A DNA stretch of 64,000 nucleotides from positions 1 through 64,000 of the forward strand of contig CALKND010000001.1 of assembly GCA_938092065.1 (NCBI GenBank). Reading direction: 5' to 3'. The notes beneath the pieces are model-generated. The model did no database searches and was not told where the DNA came from. It worked only from the letters and a program-made list of their open reading frames with translations. The position numbers were made by a program, and so were the translations under genes. The DNA is from an uncultured Rhodospirillales bacterium. Lineage in GTDB: Bacteria > Pseudomonadota > Alphaproteobacteria > Rhodospirillales > JABHCV01. Below are positions 15,551 through 24,863 of this stretch, piece by piece (the first letter of the stretch is position 1; every line of letters begins with the position of its first letter).

Positions 15551-17443
15551 TTAGCCTTTTGACGCTTGCTCATCAAGGGTGTCCACATCAACCCCACGCA
15601 GAGCCATGCGAATGCCTTGGTCCATACGCTTTTCAGCGAAGTCCTTGGTCGCCTTTTCAAGCTGTTCAGCGGCTTCCGTAATAGCATCTCGATCAGTACC
15701 CTTAACAACGTCTTCTAGTTGACAAATAACGGCCTGAATCTCAGCAAATTGGGTGCTACTGAGTAAGTGTTTATCTTTACTCAGGGCAGCAGATACCGCA
15801 TTAAGGTTTCGTCCTGCCTCAACCCTAGATTCTGCCAGCAAGCGCTCTTCCATATCGTCTTTAGCGTATTTCATACTATCGTATAGCATCTCGGCCATTT
15901 CTTCTTCATTTATGCCGTAAGACGGTTTGACTGCAACTTCGGCTTCCACCCCAGTAGTGTCCTCCATTGCTGACACAGTCAAAAGCCCATCTGCATCGAC
16001 GGCAAAAGTGACCCGAATACGAGCAGCCCCCGCTGTCATTGGTGGTATTCCATGCAACTCAAAACGCGCAAGGGAACGATTATCCTCGACCATTTCACGT
16101 TCACCCTGAGTAGCATGAACCGTCATGGCCGTTTGACCATCGATATAAGTGGTGAATTCCTGAGCCTTGGCTACAGGGATCGTTGTGTTCCGAGGTATAA
16201 TCTTTTCAACCATACCACCCATGGTCTCAATGCCAAGGCTCAAAGGGGTAACGTCAAGTAATAAAGTTTCGGAGCCAACTGTTAGGGCTTCCGCTTGTAA
16301 GGCTGCCCCAACAGCAACTACCTCATCAGGGTTAATATCTGATAAGGGATCTTTGCCAAACAATTCAGCAACCTTTTGTCGGACAAGGGGAATGCGGGTC
16401 GAGCCCCCAACCAGAACCACACCTTTGATTTCTTCGGGCAGTAGGCTTGCATCTTCAGAAACAGTCTTACAGATATCAATTGTATGCTCTACCAAAGGAC
16501 TAATCAGACCTTCAAATGTGGCACGATCAAGTTTGTGGTAAGATGTATTACCATCTATTTCAATAGACCACTCATCCCTATTTTCAGTACTCAGGCATTC
16601 CTTAGCACGACGCGCCGTCATCAAGGTCATTTTCACTTCACTAGTGTTGAGTTTGTCTTTTACTTTATCTTTAAGAAAATGCTCCGCAATTACATGATCA
16701 AAATCATCCCCACCCAATGCTGCATCCCCGCCAGTTGCCAAGACCTGAAAAACACCTTTTTCCATACGCAGAATGGAAACATCAAAAGTTCCCCCACCCA
16801 AATCGTAAACTGCGTAGGTGCCCTCTGTTCCCTTATCTAAGCCATACGCAAGAGCCGCAGCTGTTGGCTCATTGACCAGACGCAGAACTTCTATTCCAGC
16901 CAGTTTAGCAGCGTCCTTTGTAGCAGTGCGCGCCCCATCGTCAAAATAGGCTGGAACCGTGATGACTGCCTGATCAACAACATGCCCCAAGTGTTCCTCA
17001 GCACGTGCTTTCAAAGCGCTCAGGATGTCTGCGGAAATCTTCACTGGGGTCAACTTATGCCCAGCCACTTTTAGGCGAACCATACCACTTTCATCTTCTG
17101 TTTGAGGCTCGACATCAAAAGGAAGTACACCAGCAAGACTTTTTACATCTTTAAGACCGCGACCCATCAAGCGCTTAACAGAGGTAACGACGCATTCTGG
17201 GCGTTCAATCAAAAGGTCATTTGCCAAACCACCAACTATGAATGACCCATCTGGAGCATAAGCGATTGTAGACGGAACCAACGCCCTTCCATCCTCATCA
17301 CGCAGAATTTCAGGGTTATTTTTATCACTAACAGCAACAACAGAATTAGTAGTGCCCAGATCAATGCCAATGGCCAAACGAGGTCCGCCGCTGTGAGGCG
17401 TTGGAGTTTCACCTGGCTCATGAATTTGCAGCAAAGTCGCCAT
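15551..17443 (-). CDS. hscA: Hsp70-type chaperone HscA
   Basis: HscA is the dedicated Hsp70 that helps release clusters from IscU. It is 630 residues, with an Hsp70 nucleotide-binding domain (IGIDLGTTNSVVA near 25-37, VYDLGGGTFDVS, VLVGGSTRIPLVR) followed by a substrate-binding domain (VTPLSLGIETMGG). It is more divergent and shorter than DnaK, as expected for HscA. It follows hscB by 4 bases in the same operon. The upstream partner IscU carries the LPPVK motif that HscA recognises. Confidence 0.95.
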   Translation of the reverse strand: MATLLQIHEPGETPTPHSGGPRLAIGIDLGTTNSVVAVSDKNNPEILRDEDGRALVPSTIAYAPDGSFIVGGLANDLLIERPECVVTSVKRLMGRGLKDVKSLAGVLPFDVEPQTEDESGMVRLKVAGHKLTPVKISADILSALKARAEEHLGHVVDQAVITVPAYFDDGARTATKDAAKLAGIEVLRLVNEPTAAALAYGLDKGTEGTYAVYDLGGGTFDVSILRMEKGVFQVLATGGDAALGGDDFDHVIAEHFLKDKVKDKLNTSEVKMTLMTARRAKECLSTENRDEWSIEIDGNTSYHKLDRATFEGLISPLVEHTIDICKTVSEDASLLPEEIKGVVLVGGSTRIPLVRQKVAELFGKDPLSDINPDEVVAVGAALQAEALTVGSETLLLDVTPLSLGIETMGGMVEKIIPRNTTIPVAKAQEFTTYIDGQTAMTVHATQGEREMVEDNRSLARFELHGIPPMTAGAARIRVTFAVDADGLLTVSAMEDTTGVEAEVAVKPSYGINEEEMAEMLYDSMKYAKDDMEERLLAESRVEAGRNLNAVSAALSKDKHLLSSTQFAEIQAVICQLEDVVKGTDRDAITEAAEQLEKATKDFAEKRMDQGIRMALRGVDVDTLDEQASKG

Positions 17444-17447
17444 AGCT

Positions 17448-18089
17448 TTAGATCAACTTCATTTGGTGAATACGGGTTTCTTCGGTCAGCTTTTTCAAAT
17501 ATCTCAGTCGTGTCTTTAACCTACAGGCACCTTCGATATCATTATCCTTAAACAGTTTTGAAAGTTTCTCAATACAGCCTTTAATTTCGTTTTCGGCACG
17601 GGTTGACAAAGCATTGACTTGCTCCAAAGTTTCACATTCCTCTAAGGCCTCGCGTAATTCCATAGTTTCCATAAGCAAGGCTTGATCATTGACCAAGTCG
17701 CAACCATCTGGCAATAGGTCAGCGCTGAGCAAATCAACCAAATAATCAGCTCGCCTCAAAGGCTCCTTGAGTGTTTCGTAGGCGTCGTTGATTGTTGTGG
17801 CCTGTTGTTGGCTCAATGATTTTTCTTGAGCGGAGCTTATTGCAAAGCGATCTGGATGAAGGTTGCGCTGCATATTAAAATAATGTTGATCGAGCCAATC
17901 AATATCAATATCGAAAGAAGTCTCAAGGCCAAGACGAAGAAAATGATTTACTTGTCCTGGCGGCTGCACTGCCCCGCACGTTTCGCAGAATGGTACCACT
18001 TGTAATACTGGCCCCTTACATGACCAACACGCAATGACACCTTCTTCATGGGCCTTTTGCTCTTCAACTGTAGTATCCAGGCCGTCCAT
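17448..18089 (-). CDS. hscB: J-domain co-chaperone HscB with N-terminal zinc-finger-like domain
   Basis: HscB brings IscU to HscA. The 213-residue protein has an unusual N-terminus with four cysteines, C21-x2-C24 and C35-x2-C38 (ACWSCKG... and FCETCGA). A J domain then carries HPD at residues 78-80, and a C-terminal helical domain binds IscU. The E. coli HscB lacks the tetracysteine part, whereas the mitochondrial HSC20 has a similar one. The rest is ordinary. It lies between iscA and hscA. Confidence 0.93.
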   Translation of the reverse strand: MDGLDTTVEEQKAHEEGVIACWSCKGPVLQVVPFCETCGAVQPPGQVNHFLRLGLETSFDIDIDWLDQHYFNMQRNLHPDRFAISSAQEKSLSQQQATTINDAYETLKEPLRRADYLVDLLSADLLPDGCDLVNDQALLMETMELREALEECETLEQVNALSTRAENEIKGCIEKLSKLFKDNDIEGACRLKTRLRYLKKLTEETRIHQMKLI

Positions 18090-18172
18090 AAGACCATAAC
18101 TTCCCTAATGTGATACGGGACCGCCCCAGTTTTAAGGAAGCGGCCCCCATACTTTAATGCATTATAGCTGTA

Positions 18173-18514
18173 TCAAACGTGGAAGGATTCACCACAGCCG
18201 CAACGGCCTTTTTCATTGGGATTAGAAAACACAAAACCTGATTGAAGCTTATCAACAACATAATCCATTTCAGTACCAATGATGAACATGGTTGCCTTGG
18301 GATCTATCAAAATAGTGACACCCTTCTCTTCAAGAATTTCGTCGAAAGGTCCCTTTTCATCTGCGAACTCAAGAGTATAGGACATACCAGAGCAACCCTT
18401 AGTACTAATTCCAATACGAATTCCTACAGAAGGCTTGTTTCGACTACCAAGCAATACCTGTACCTGCTTAGCTGCAGCGTCACTTACACTCATCAATGCT
18501 GGACGTTCAATCAT
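18173..18514 (-). CDS. iscA: A-type Fe-S carrier protein IscA
   Basis: IscA is an A-type carrier that delivers clusters or iron to targets. The 113-residue protein has the three conserved cysteines: KGCSGMSY (about residue 41) and the GRCGCGESF ending. It carries ISTKGCSGMSYTLEFADE. A shorter start at MSVSDAAAK is also plausible. It lies 42 bases after iscU and 83 bases before hscB in the ISC operon. Confidence 0.93.
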   Translation of the reverse strand: MIERPALMSVSDAAAKQVQVLLGSRNKPSVGIRIGISTKGCSGMSYTLEFADEKGPFDEILEEKGVTILIDPKATMFIIGTEMDYVVDKLQSGFVFSNPNEKGRCGCGESFHV

Positions 18515-18556
18515 GTTCTCTGGTTCTCCACCTTCAACATTCTTAAAAAAACAGCT

Positions 18557-18958
18557 TTATTCGGCCGCTCTACTTTTTGAACTTTTCTTTGATTTATAGT
18601 CAGCAATTGCAGCTTTTATAGCATCCTCAGCAAGAATCGAGCAATGAATCTTAACTGGCGGCAAAGATAGTTCCTGCGCAATGTGCGTATTTTTTATTTC
18701 CGATGCCTCGTCCACTGTCTTGCCTTTGACCCACTCAGTTACTAATGAGCTTGATGCAATGGCAGAGCCACAGCCAAAGGTTTTGAATTTAGCATCTTCT
18801 ATAATGCCATCTTCATCAACCTTGATCTGCAACTTCATCACGTCCCCACAAGCTGGTGCTCCTACCAGGCCTGTGCCAATGTCACCCTCATCTTTGTTTA
18901 GTGACCCAACGTTGCGAGGGTTTTCGTAGTGGTCAAGCAATTTGTCGCTATAAGCCAT
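18557..18958 (-). CDS. iscU: Fe-S cluster scaffold IscU
   Basis: IscU is the scaffold on which [2Fe-2S] clusters are built. The ATG at 18958 (MAYSDKLLDHYENPRNVG) gives 133 residues and the usual N-terminus; the longer frame reaching 19045 overlaps iscS and is not likely to be used. Conserved cysteines lie in APACGDVMKL, FGCGSAIASSS and KIHCSILAED. LPPVK, here SLPPVKIHC, is the HscA-recognition motif. The C-terminus has a short Lys/Ser-rich tail. Upstream is iscS, downstream iscA. Confidence 0.95.
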   Translation of the reverse strand: MAYSDKLLDHYENPRNVGSLNKDEGDIGTGLVGAPACGDVMKLQIKVDEDGIIEDAKFKTFGCGSAIASSSLVTEWVKGKTVDEASEIKNTHIAQELSLPPVKIHCSILAEDAIKAAIADYKSKKSSKSRAAE

Positions 18959-19010
18959 TTTCTTAGTCTCCTTAAATTTCCGGGAAAATACCCGGCACAT
19001 ATTACCTAAA

Positions 19011-20249
19011 TCAGTGGTCTGCCCACTCGATGGACTTAATATCAATACCTTCTTGCGCCATTTCCCATAGTGGGCTCATTGCACGCAGGCGGGTTACTTC
19101 GTTGGCAATTTTTTCTACCGCATAATCAACTTCTTCTTGGGTGGTGAATCTACCAAAGCCTATTCGCAAAGAAGTGTGGGCCAGTTCTTCCTCAACACCC
19201 AAAGCGCGAAGTACATAAGATGGTTCAAGCGAAGCTGAGGTACACGCTGAACCACTGGATACCGCTAAATCGTTGACCCCCATCATTAGGCCTTCGCCTT
19301 CAACATAAGCAAAACTAATGTTCAAATTGCCTGGAATTCGTTGTTCGAGGTCACCGTTCAGGAATACCTCGTCCAAGCGCTCATTTATTTTTGTGTAGAA
19401 GCGCTCGCGCATCATCTTCAATCGTTCAGTTTCCACGCCCATCTCTCTTTCTGATAACTCACAGGCCTCTCCGAGACCCACACAAAGTGGAGTGGGCAAC
19501 GTACCTGAGCGCATTCCTCGTTCCTGACCACCACCATTGATCATTGCGACTATTCGAACTCGCGGGCGACGACGCACATAAAGAGCACCAATACCCATGG
19601 GGCCATAGAGCTTGTGACCGGAAATGCTCATCAAATCTATATTCATGTCATCAACGTCAAGTGGGATTTTTCCTACCGCTTGGGCTGCATCTGTGTGGAA
19701 GAAAGCACCTTTTTTACGACACAAGGCACCAATTTCCTTAATTGGCTGGATAACGCCAATTTCATTGTTAACAGCCATAATTGAGACCATCAGGGTGTTG
19801 TCAGTAATGGCCGCATCTAATTCTTGTAAATTAATCAGCCCATTTTGCTGTACTGGCATATAAGTAATTTCAAATCCATCCTGTTCCAGATGGCGGCAAG
19901 TGTCGAGCACACATTTGTGTTCAGTAACACAAGTAATAATATGATTTCGTTTGTCTTTGTAAAACCTACCCACGCCATTAAGCGCCAGATTGTTAGATTC
20001 TGTTGCACCAGATGTGAAAATAATTTCCTTGTGGGTCGCCCCGATTAACGAAGCTACCTGGGCACGAGCAACCTCGACTGCACTCTCTGCATCCCATCCA
20101 ATTTGATGTGTTCTCGAATGAGGGTTCCCAAAGCGCTCTGAAAAGAACGGCAACATTTTTTCAAGCACTCTAGGATCCATTGGCGTAGTAGCTTGGTAAT
20201 CCAAATAAAGGGGAGTGTCCTTGCTCCAGTTACCTTTTGTCATACTCAT
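19011..20249 (-). CDS. iscS: Cysteine desulfurase IscS
   Basis: IscS removes sulfur from cysteine and passes it to IscU and, in relatives, to tRNA-modifying enzymes such as MnmA. The 412-residue PLP enzyme has the lysine site [12 protein letters not shown] and the active-site loop [17 protein letters not shown], which matches the IscS group rather than NifS or SufS. The ending [15 protein letters not shown] is typical of the alphaproteobacterial and mitochondrial type. It lies between a second desulfurase gene and iscU. Confidence 0.95.
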   Translation of the reverse strand: MSMTKGNWSKDTPLYLDYQATTPMDPRVLEKMLPFFSERFGNPHSRTHQIGWDAESAVEVARAQVASLIGATHKEIIFTSGATESNNLALNGVGRFYKDKRNHIITCVTEHKCVLDTCRHLEQDGFEITYMPVQQNGLINLQELDAAITDNTLMVSIMAVNNEIGVIQPIKEIGALCRKKGAFFHTDAAQAVGKIPLDVDDMNIDLMSISGHKLYGPMGIGALYVRRRPRVRIVAMINGGGQERGMRSGTLPTPLCVGLGEACELSEREMGVETERLKMMRERFYTKINERLDEVFLNGDLEQRIPGNLNISFAYVEGEGLMMGVNDLAVSSGSACTSASLEPSYVLRALGVEEELAHTSLRIGFGRFTTQEEVDYAVEKIANEVTRLRAMSPLWEMAQEGIDIKSIEWADH

Positions 20250-20337
20250 AATCTTATCCTATATAAAGCCCTTAAAATATAATTAGTAATCACAGTACGT
20301 AAATGAATACTAGATAGATGTCTCTCAACCCGTTTTT

Positions 20338-21474
20338 TTAGGCCGCCGATAAATTAAATCTTCGAGATGATTTTCGTGAATTTAGTTCACGCCAGGCTTC
20401 AACAAAAACCTCAACATCACTCGCCTTACTATTCCATCCCAAAGATACTCTAACAACACTTCTGGCATTTTCATTTGAGACATTCATTGCTTTCAAAACA
20501 TCAGAGGTCTTTGCCTTACCAGAAGAACAGGCAGATCCTGCACTGACCCCGATCCCTGCCAAGTCAAATGCCATGACCTGAGTGTCACCATCGGTGCCAG
20601 GCATTGTTAAACATGAAGTATTGGGCAGACGCTTGACGTCTTCACTAAAGATCACAGTTTCTGGTTCAATCATTTTGATAGCCGTCTCAATGGCATCACG
20701 AAGCTTTGCTAGCTTAGCAAAATCGCTCAGCCCAGAGAGAGCCGCATTTGCTGCCGCGCCAAACCCTGCAATACCAGCTAAATTTTCTGTACCCACCCGA
20801 TACCCACGCTCCTGTCCACCGCCAAGCAAAGTCCCCTTGAGATTACAACCCGTTTCACTCCCAAGGCCCGGAGCGATCAGCGCCCCTGACCCTGCGGCCC
20901 CACCAATTTTATGCGCTGACAAAGACATAAGGTCGAAACCTAAATCAATAACATCAACTGGAATTTTTCCTGCAGCTTGAATGGCGTCACAATGGACAAG
21001 CGCACCATGACGGTGGGCTATATTGACAATATCTTTGATAGGTTCGATGACGCCAGTTTCGTTGTTGGCCAGCATGACCGAAACCAAAGCTGGTGTGTCA
21101 TCAAAAAGGAGTTGCTCATCAAGTCTATCAAGATCAACAACACCATTTTCGTCAACCTCAATTATCTCGCCACCACCGTTCAAAACGGAAGAATGTTCTA
21201 CGGCAGAAACAAGCCTACGTGTGCGCCCACAACCAATTAGCGCAAGATTATTTGCTTCAGTTCCACCGCTGGTGAAGACGACATCCTCTGCGGAACCATT
21301 GACTAGTTCGGCTATAGATGTGCGAGCTTGCTCCATAACCTTTCGTGCTTCACGTCCGGGTTTATGAACAGACGATGGATTACCAACACTTGAAAAAATG
21401 GACATAGCCGCCTGAATTGCTTCAGGTCGTGTCACTGTCGTTGCGTTATGATCTAAGTAAACGTATTTGCGCAT
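20338..21474 (-). CDS. Second cysteine desulfurase (NifS-like)
   Basis: A 378-residue class V PLP enzyme starting at ATG 21474 (MRKYVYLDHNATTVTRPEA); a longer frame begins at 21492. It has the lysine site LSAHKIGGAAGSG and the active-site loop GSACSSGKAKTSDVLKAM, which is NifS-like and differs from that of the neighbouring IscS. It sits between iscR and iscS. I recall a similar pairing of two desulfurase genes ahead of iscU in Rickettsiales and some other Alphaproteobacteria. Its separate role is unknown. The spacing to iscS is 88 bases. Confidence 0.9.
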   Translation of the reverse strand: MRKYVYLDHNATTVTRPEAIQAAMSIFSSVGNPSSVHKPGREARKVMEQARTSIAELVNGSAEDVVFTSGGTEANNLALIGCGRTRRLVSAVEHSSVLNGGGEIIEVDENGVVDLDRLDEQLLFDDTPALVSVMLANNETGVIEPIKDIVNIAHRHGALVHCDAIQAAGKIPVDVIDLGFDLMSLSAHKIGGAAGSGALIAPGLGSETGCNLKGTLLGGGQERGYRVGTENLAGIAGFGAAANAALSGLSDFAKLAKLRDAIETAIKMIEPETVIFSEDVKRLPNTSCLTMPGTDGDTQVMAFDLAGIGVSAGSACSSGKAKTSDVLKAMNVSNENARSVVRVSLGWNSKASDVEVFVEAWRELNSRKSSRRFNLSAA

Positions 21475-21521
21475 ATCCTGCCTATTGCACATGATGGTAA
21501 TAAAAAAATCGCGTCACTACT

Positions 21522-22007
21522 TTACTGCACGCCAACAACCCGAGCTCCTTCATTCACTTGACGTTCCAACTGCAAACTACTCGTTCCAAGAACCCGCTTT
21601 TCGCAAACATCCGCGAGGGAGACCGAACTTAAATACATAATAATCTGATTTGTAAGTTCGTCCCACAAATCATGGGTCAGACAACGACTTTTGTCAGCTC
21701 TACAACCTTCTGCTGAACCAGGCGAACAACGGGTCGCTGATAAATGTTCGTCAGCAGCAGTAACAATGTCTGATATCCTTATGTCTTCGTAATTGCGGGA
21801 AAGTAAGTATCCACCCCCTGGACCACGGACACTCTTGACAAGGCCACTCCGTCTTAACTTACCCAGCAACTGTTCCAAATAGGAAAGAGATATTGCCTGA
21901 CGGGTTGCTATATCAGATAGGGAAACTGGCTTGCCTCTTTCAGAGGTGGAGTTCGCCAAGTCAACCATGGCCATAACGGCATAACGTCCTTTTGTACTTA
22001 ATTTCAC
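21522..22007 (-). CDS. iscR: Fe-S cluster regulator IscR
   Basis: An Rrf2-family transcription factor of 161 residues that senses Fe-S status. The N-terminal winged helix is MKLSTKGRYAVMAMVDLA, with recognition-helix segments ISLSYLEQLLGKLRRSGLVKSVRGPGGGYLL. Three cysteines for the [2Fe-2S] cluster lie in CSPGSAEGCRADKSRC (spacing x7 and x6, slightly wider than in E. coli). A GTG start is preceded by AGGAG 8 bases upstream. It lies between cysE and the NifS-like gene, and probably represses the whole unit through the IscR-like site in front of cysE. Confidence 0.93.
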   Translation of the reverse strand: MKLSTKGRYAVMAMVDLANSTSERGKPVSLSDIATRQAISLSYLEQLLGKLRRSGLVKSVRGPGGGYLLSRNYEDIRISDIVTAADEHLSATRCSPGSAEGCRADKSRCLTHDLWDELTNQIIMYLSSVSLADVCEKRVLGTSSLQLERQVNEGARVVGVQ

Positions 22008-22036
22008 GGCACATCTCCTACAAAGCCTGAGCGCGA

Positions 22037-22783
22037 TCAGCGCTTGCCCCTGGAAGCAACAACTTTTTCCTTATTGCCTTCGCTATCACCTGCAACATTA
22101 TCATCAAGGCGATTTTCCATGTCTCTTACTTGAACCATTAAGGTCGTGACTTGTTGACGCAAACCTTCAATAGTTCGCAGCACCGGATCAGGACACCCAT
22201 CTATAGGTTCACCATAGGCGACAAACTTCTTTGCCTCCTCCTTATCGCGAGGCATTACAACTCGAGCAGGTATTCCAACTGCCGTAACACCGGCAGGAAC
22301 ATCCTTGGTGACGACTGCGTTTGCTCCAACACGGGCACCTTCACCAACAACAATTGGTCCCAAAATTTGCGCGCCTGAACCAATTATAACTTTACTAGCC
22401 AGTGTCGGGTGGCGTTTTTGGTCTACTTGCTCGTGGGAATCTACCGACGGAGATACACCCCCTAGCGTGACCCCTTGATATAAAGTGACGTCGTCGCCGA
22501 TAATCGAGGTTTCCCCAATAACAATTGCACTGCCATGATCGATTACAAAACGTCTCCCAATCTCAGCGCCTGGATGAATTTCGATCAAAGTTACCAACCT
22601 ACCAATTGAAGAAACAAAACGTCCCAACACACGCCAATTGTCGCGCCACAGCCAATTAGACAGGCGATAAAACAGCAAGGCATGGTATCCAGGATAGCAA
22701 AGCGCCACCTCAAGACGAGACCGTGCCGCTGGGTCACGAGCCAAAAAGGCATCTATATCTTCTTTAAACCTCTTGAATTTCAT
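22037..22783 (-). CDS. cysE: Serine O-acetyltransferase CysE
   Basis: CysE makes O-acetylserine, the carbon precursor of cysteine. Starting at ATG 22783 ([22 protein letters not shown]) gives 248 residues; a TTG at 22831 extends it but is unlikely. The protein has the N-terminal helical domain and the left-handed beta-helix of hexapeptide repeats, with catalytic [16 protein letters not shown] and HRHPT-like [23 protein letters not shown]. The C-terminus is longer than usual and charged. The gene is the first of the ISC operon, linking cysteine supply to Fe-S assembly. Confidence 0.93.
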   Translation of the reverse strand: MKFKRFKEDIDAFLARDPAARSRLEVALCYPGYHALLFYRLSNWLWRDNWRVLGRFVSSIGRLVTLIEIHPGAEIGRRFVIDHGSAIVIGETSIIGDDVTLYQGVTLGGVSPSVDSHEQVDQKRHPTLASKVIIGSGAQILGPIVVGEGARVGANAVVTKDVPAGVTAVGIPARVVMPRDKEEAKKFVAYGEPIDGCPDPVLRTIEGLRQQVTTLMVQVRDMENRLDDNVAGDSEGNKEKVVASRGKR

Positions 22784-22878
22784 CAGTTTTTCTTTATATG
22801 TTGGGCAGCAAATTCGCTTATCAATACTCAATACGTTGACTAAATTTTTTACTATTCAATTTTGATGATTATAATAAG

Positions 22879-22911
22879 GATATAATATGTCCGACCCTAC
22901 AGGTCAAGTAT
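22879..22911 (-). promoter_or_regulatory. Promoter with IscR-like box in front of cysE-iscR-isc
   Basis: A minus-strand promoter reads TTGACC (22907 to 22902), a 17-base spacer, then TATATC (22884 to 22879), about 90 bases before the cysE ATG. A 25-base element (22887-22911), starting ATACTTGAC and ending GTCGGACAT, overlaps the -35 region and spacer. It matches about 18 of 25 positions of the E. coli type 1 IscR consensus as I remember it. In E. coli such sites lie across the iscR promoter and bind [2Fe-2S]-IscR to repress it. Confidence 0.5.
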
Positions 22912-23008
22912 TAGACGAAGTTTTTTTGTCTTTGCTACCGTTAATACCCCCTAGAAAAGACTCGGGATTTTCCCCTATTAATGAAAAACGAAAAATAAAT
23001 AGCAAGTC

Positions 23009-23659
23009 ATGCCTGAAGTAATATTTAACGGCCCAGAGGGCCGCCTGGAAGGGCGCTACCAGCAGTCGAAAAAGGCCAACGGCCCAACCGCACTGGTACT
23101 TCACCCCCACCCACTACATGGCGGCACCATGAACAACAAGGTAACCTACGCGCTTTATCAGACCTTTGTTAAGCGTGGCTTCTCTGTTTTACGCTTCAAC
23201 TTCCGCGGCGTTGGGCGATCGCAAGGGCAGTTTGATAGTGGCATTGGCGAAATGAGTGATGCAGCTGCAGCCCTTGACTGGATGCAAACCCAAAACCCTA
23301 ATGCCTCAACCTGCTGGATTGGTGGCTTTTCGTTCGGTGCCTGGATCGCCATGCAGCTTATGATGCGGCGCCCAGAAATTACTGGGTTCATCTCGCTGGC
23401 TCCACCTGCGGATGCATATGACTTCACCTTCCTAGCCCCGTGCCCTGCTTCAGGGCAAATCATCCATGGCGATAAAGACGAAATCGTACAAAAAGATGCT
23501 GTGGATAAACTTGCACAAAAGCTTTCGAGCCAGAAAAACATCGTCATCGACTACGACACTATTGCTGGTGCAGATCATTTTTTCTCAAATAAGATGGACA
23601 TACTTAACAAATTGACTGACAATTATCTCGATAAGACATTTGCTGATGAAGCAGTTTAG
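23009..23659 (+). CDS. Alpha/beta hydrolase
   Basis: A 216-residue cytoplasmic protein of the alpha/beta-hydrolase fold, close to the COG2945 group. Elements are the oxyanion strand LVLHPHPLHGGTMNNKVT, the core FNFRGVGRSQG, the nucleophile elbow GGFSFGAW (Ser about residue 111), an acid in GDKDEIV and the final His in GADHFFSN. Substrate unknown. It is convergent with anmK (11 bases apart) and divergent from cysE. Confidence 0.85.
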   Translation: MPEVIFNGPEGRLEGRYQQSKKANGPTALVLHPHPLHGGTMNNKVTYALYQTFVKRGFSVLRFNFRGVGRSQGQFDSGIGEMSDAAAALDWMQTQNPNASTCWIGGFSFGAWIAMQLMMRRPEITGFISLAPPADAYDFTFLAPCPASGQIIHGDKDEIVQKDAVDKLAQKLSSQKNIVIDYDTIAGADHFFSNKMDILNKLTDNYLDKTFADEAV

Positions 23660-23670
23660 CTAGCCAACTT

Positions 23671-24777
23671 TCAAACCTCAAAAAGAGTGCCCCCCATCAT
23701 GGGGCGTGAAACCTTTGTTGTTTTTGGGAGGCTTAAGGGCAGGCCATACAATGAACGTATTGCGAGAAAGGCAAATGCCTGAGCCTCAAGTGCATCCCCA
23801 TTAAAATTGATTGCTTCAATAGGCTCGACACCCCCACCTACAAGTAAATCCAGCATAGCCATCATGGTATTATTATGACGACCACCGCCTGTCACCAACC
23901 AGCGCTTGGCAACCTTAGGAAAATAATCACGTGCCTTGCCAATACTGCGAACACTAAAAGCACACAAGGTCGCCGCACCATCTTCAGTAGACAGTCCTGA
24001 AACTGCATGCATAGCCCAAGCAAAGTCGTCCCGATCCAAGGACTTTGGCGGATTCCGATTGAAGAAGGGATTTTCAAGCAAGCCGTTCAATATATCTTCG
24101 TGGACCCTCCCCGCTTGGGCTAATTGGCCACCCTCATCCATAGAGCAACCTATGGTTGTTTTTACCCAGTCATCAATTAATGCATTGCCGGGGCCTGTGT
24201 CGAAGGCCATAATATTTGGACCTTCGAAGGTGTCGTCTCCACCAATCCAAGTCACATTAGCAACTCCCCCAATGTTAAGAACAGCCAAGGGTTTTTCCAA
24301 GTCGGCACAGAGCGCGTGATGAAACAAAGGCGCGAGAGGTGCACCTTCGCCACCTTCGGCCACGTCATTAGATCTGAAATCGCCGATCACCGGAATGCCT
24401 GTCTCTTTAGCAAGTGTTGCTGGATCGCCAATTTGTAATGTTAATTGGTCTTCTGGACGATGCAAGGTCGTGTGGCCATGAAAGCCAAGCAAGTCTATGT
24501 CCGATGCATTCATATTATTCTCTTGGAGCATATGCTTAACTGCATTAACGTGATGACTAGTTAGTTTTCCCGCAACACCTGCGACACCAGTGTCCTCAAG
24601 AGTTTTGCCCAGACATGAGCGCAATTCCTCGCGAAAAACTGGATCGTAAGGAAAGCTTCCCAACGCACCGATTTCAATCAGCTGCACCCCATCGCTTACA
24701 ATCACCGCCGCGTCAATTCCATCTAGTGAGGTACCACTCATCAGGCCAAGCGCCTTTAGTGGTAAATAGTTCGCCAT
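23671..24777 (-). CDS. anmK: Anhydro-N-acetylmuramic acid kinase
   Basis: AnmK cleaves and phosphorylates 1,6-anhydroMurNAc released by peptidoglycan turnover, giving MurNAc-6-phosphate. ATG 24777 (MANYLPLKALGLMSGTSLDGIDAA) is the preferred start, with AGGA 8 bases upstream, and gives 368 residues. Diagnostic motifs are GLMSGTSLDGID, GFHGHTTLHRP, GDFRSNDVAEGGEGAPL, NIGGVANVTW, FDTGPGNALIDDW and the C-terminal TGGGRHNNTMM. Divergent from tyrS, 86 bases apart. Confidence 0.95.
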   Translation of the reverse strand: MANYLPLKALGLMSGTSLDGIDAAVIVSDGVQLIEIGALGSFPYDPVFREELRSCLGKTLEDTGVAGVAGKLTSHHVNAVKHMLQENNMNASDIDLLGFHGHTTLHRPEDQLTLQIGDPATLAKETGIPVIGDFRSNDVAEGGEGAPLAPLFHHALCADLEKPLAVLNIGGVANVTWIGGDDTFEGPNIMAFDTGPGNALIDDWVKTTIGCSMDEGGQLAQAGRVHEDILNGLLENPFFNRNPPKSLDRDDFAWAMHAVSGLSTEDGAATLCAFSVRSIGKARDYFPKVAKRWLVTGGGRHNNTMMAMLDLLVGGGVEPIEAINFNGDALEAQAFAFLAIRSLYGLPLSLPKTTKVSRPMMGGTLFEV

Positions 24778-24863
24778 GTATTCATGTCCTCTGTGCATTG
24801 TAAATTGAAGCAAGAATATGTTAAGACCGCATTATTGTAACTAGTTAAAGAACCATTCTCCAG

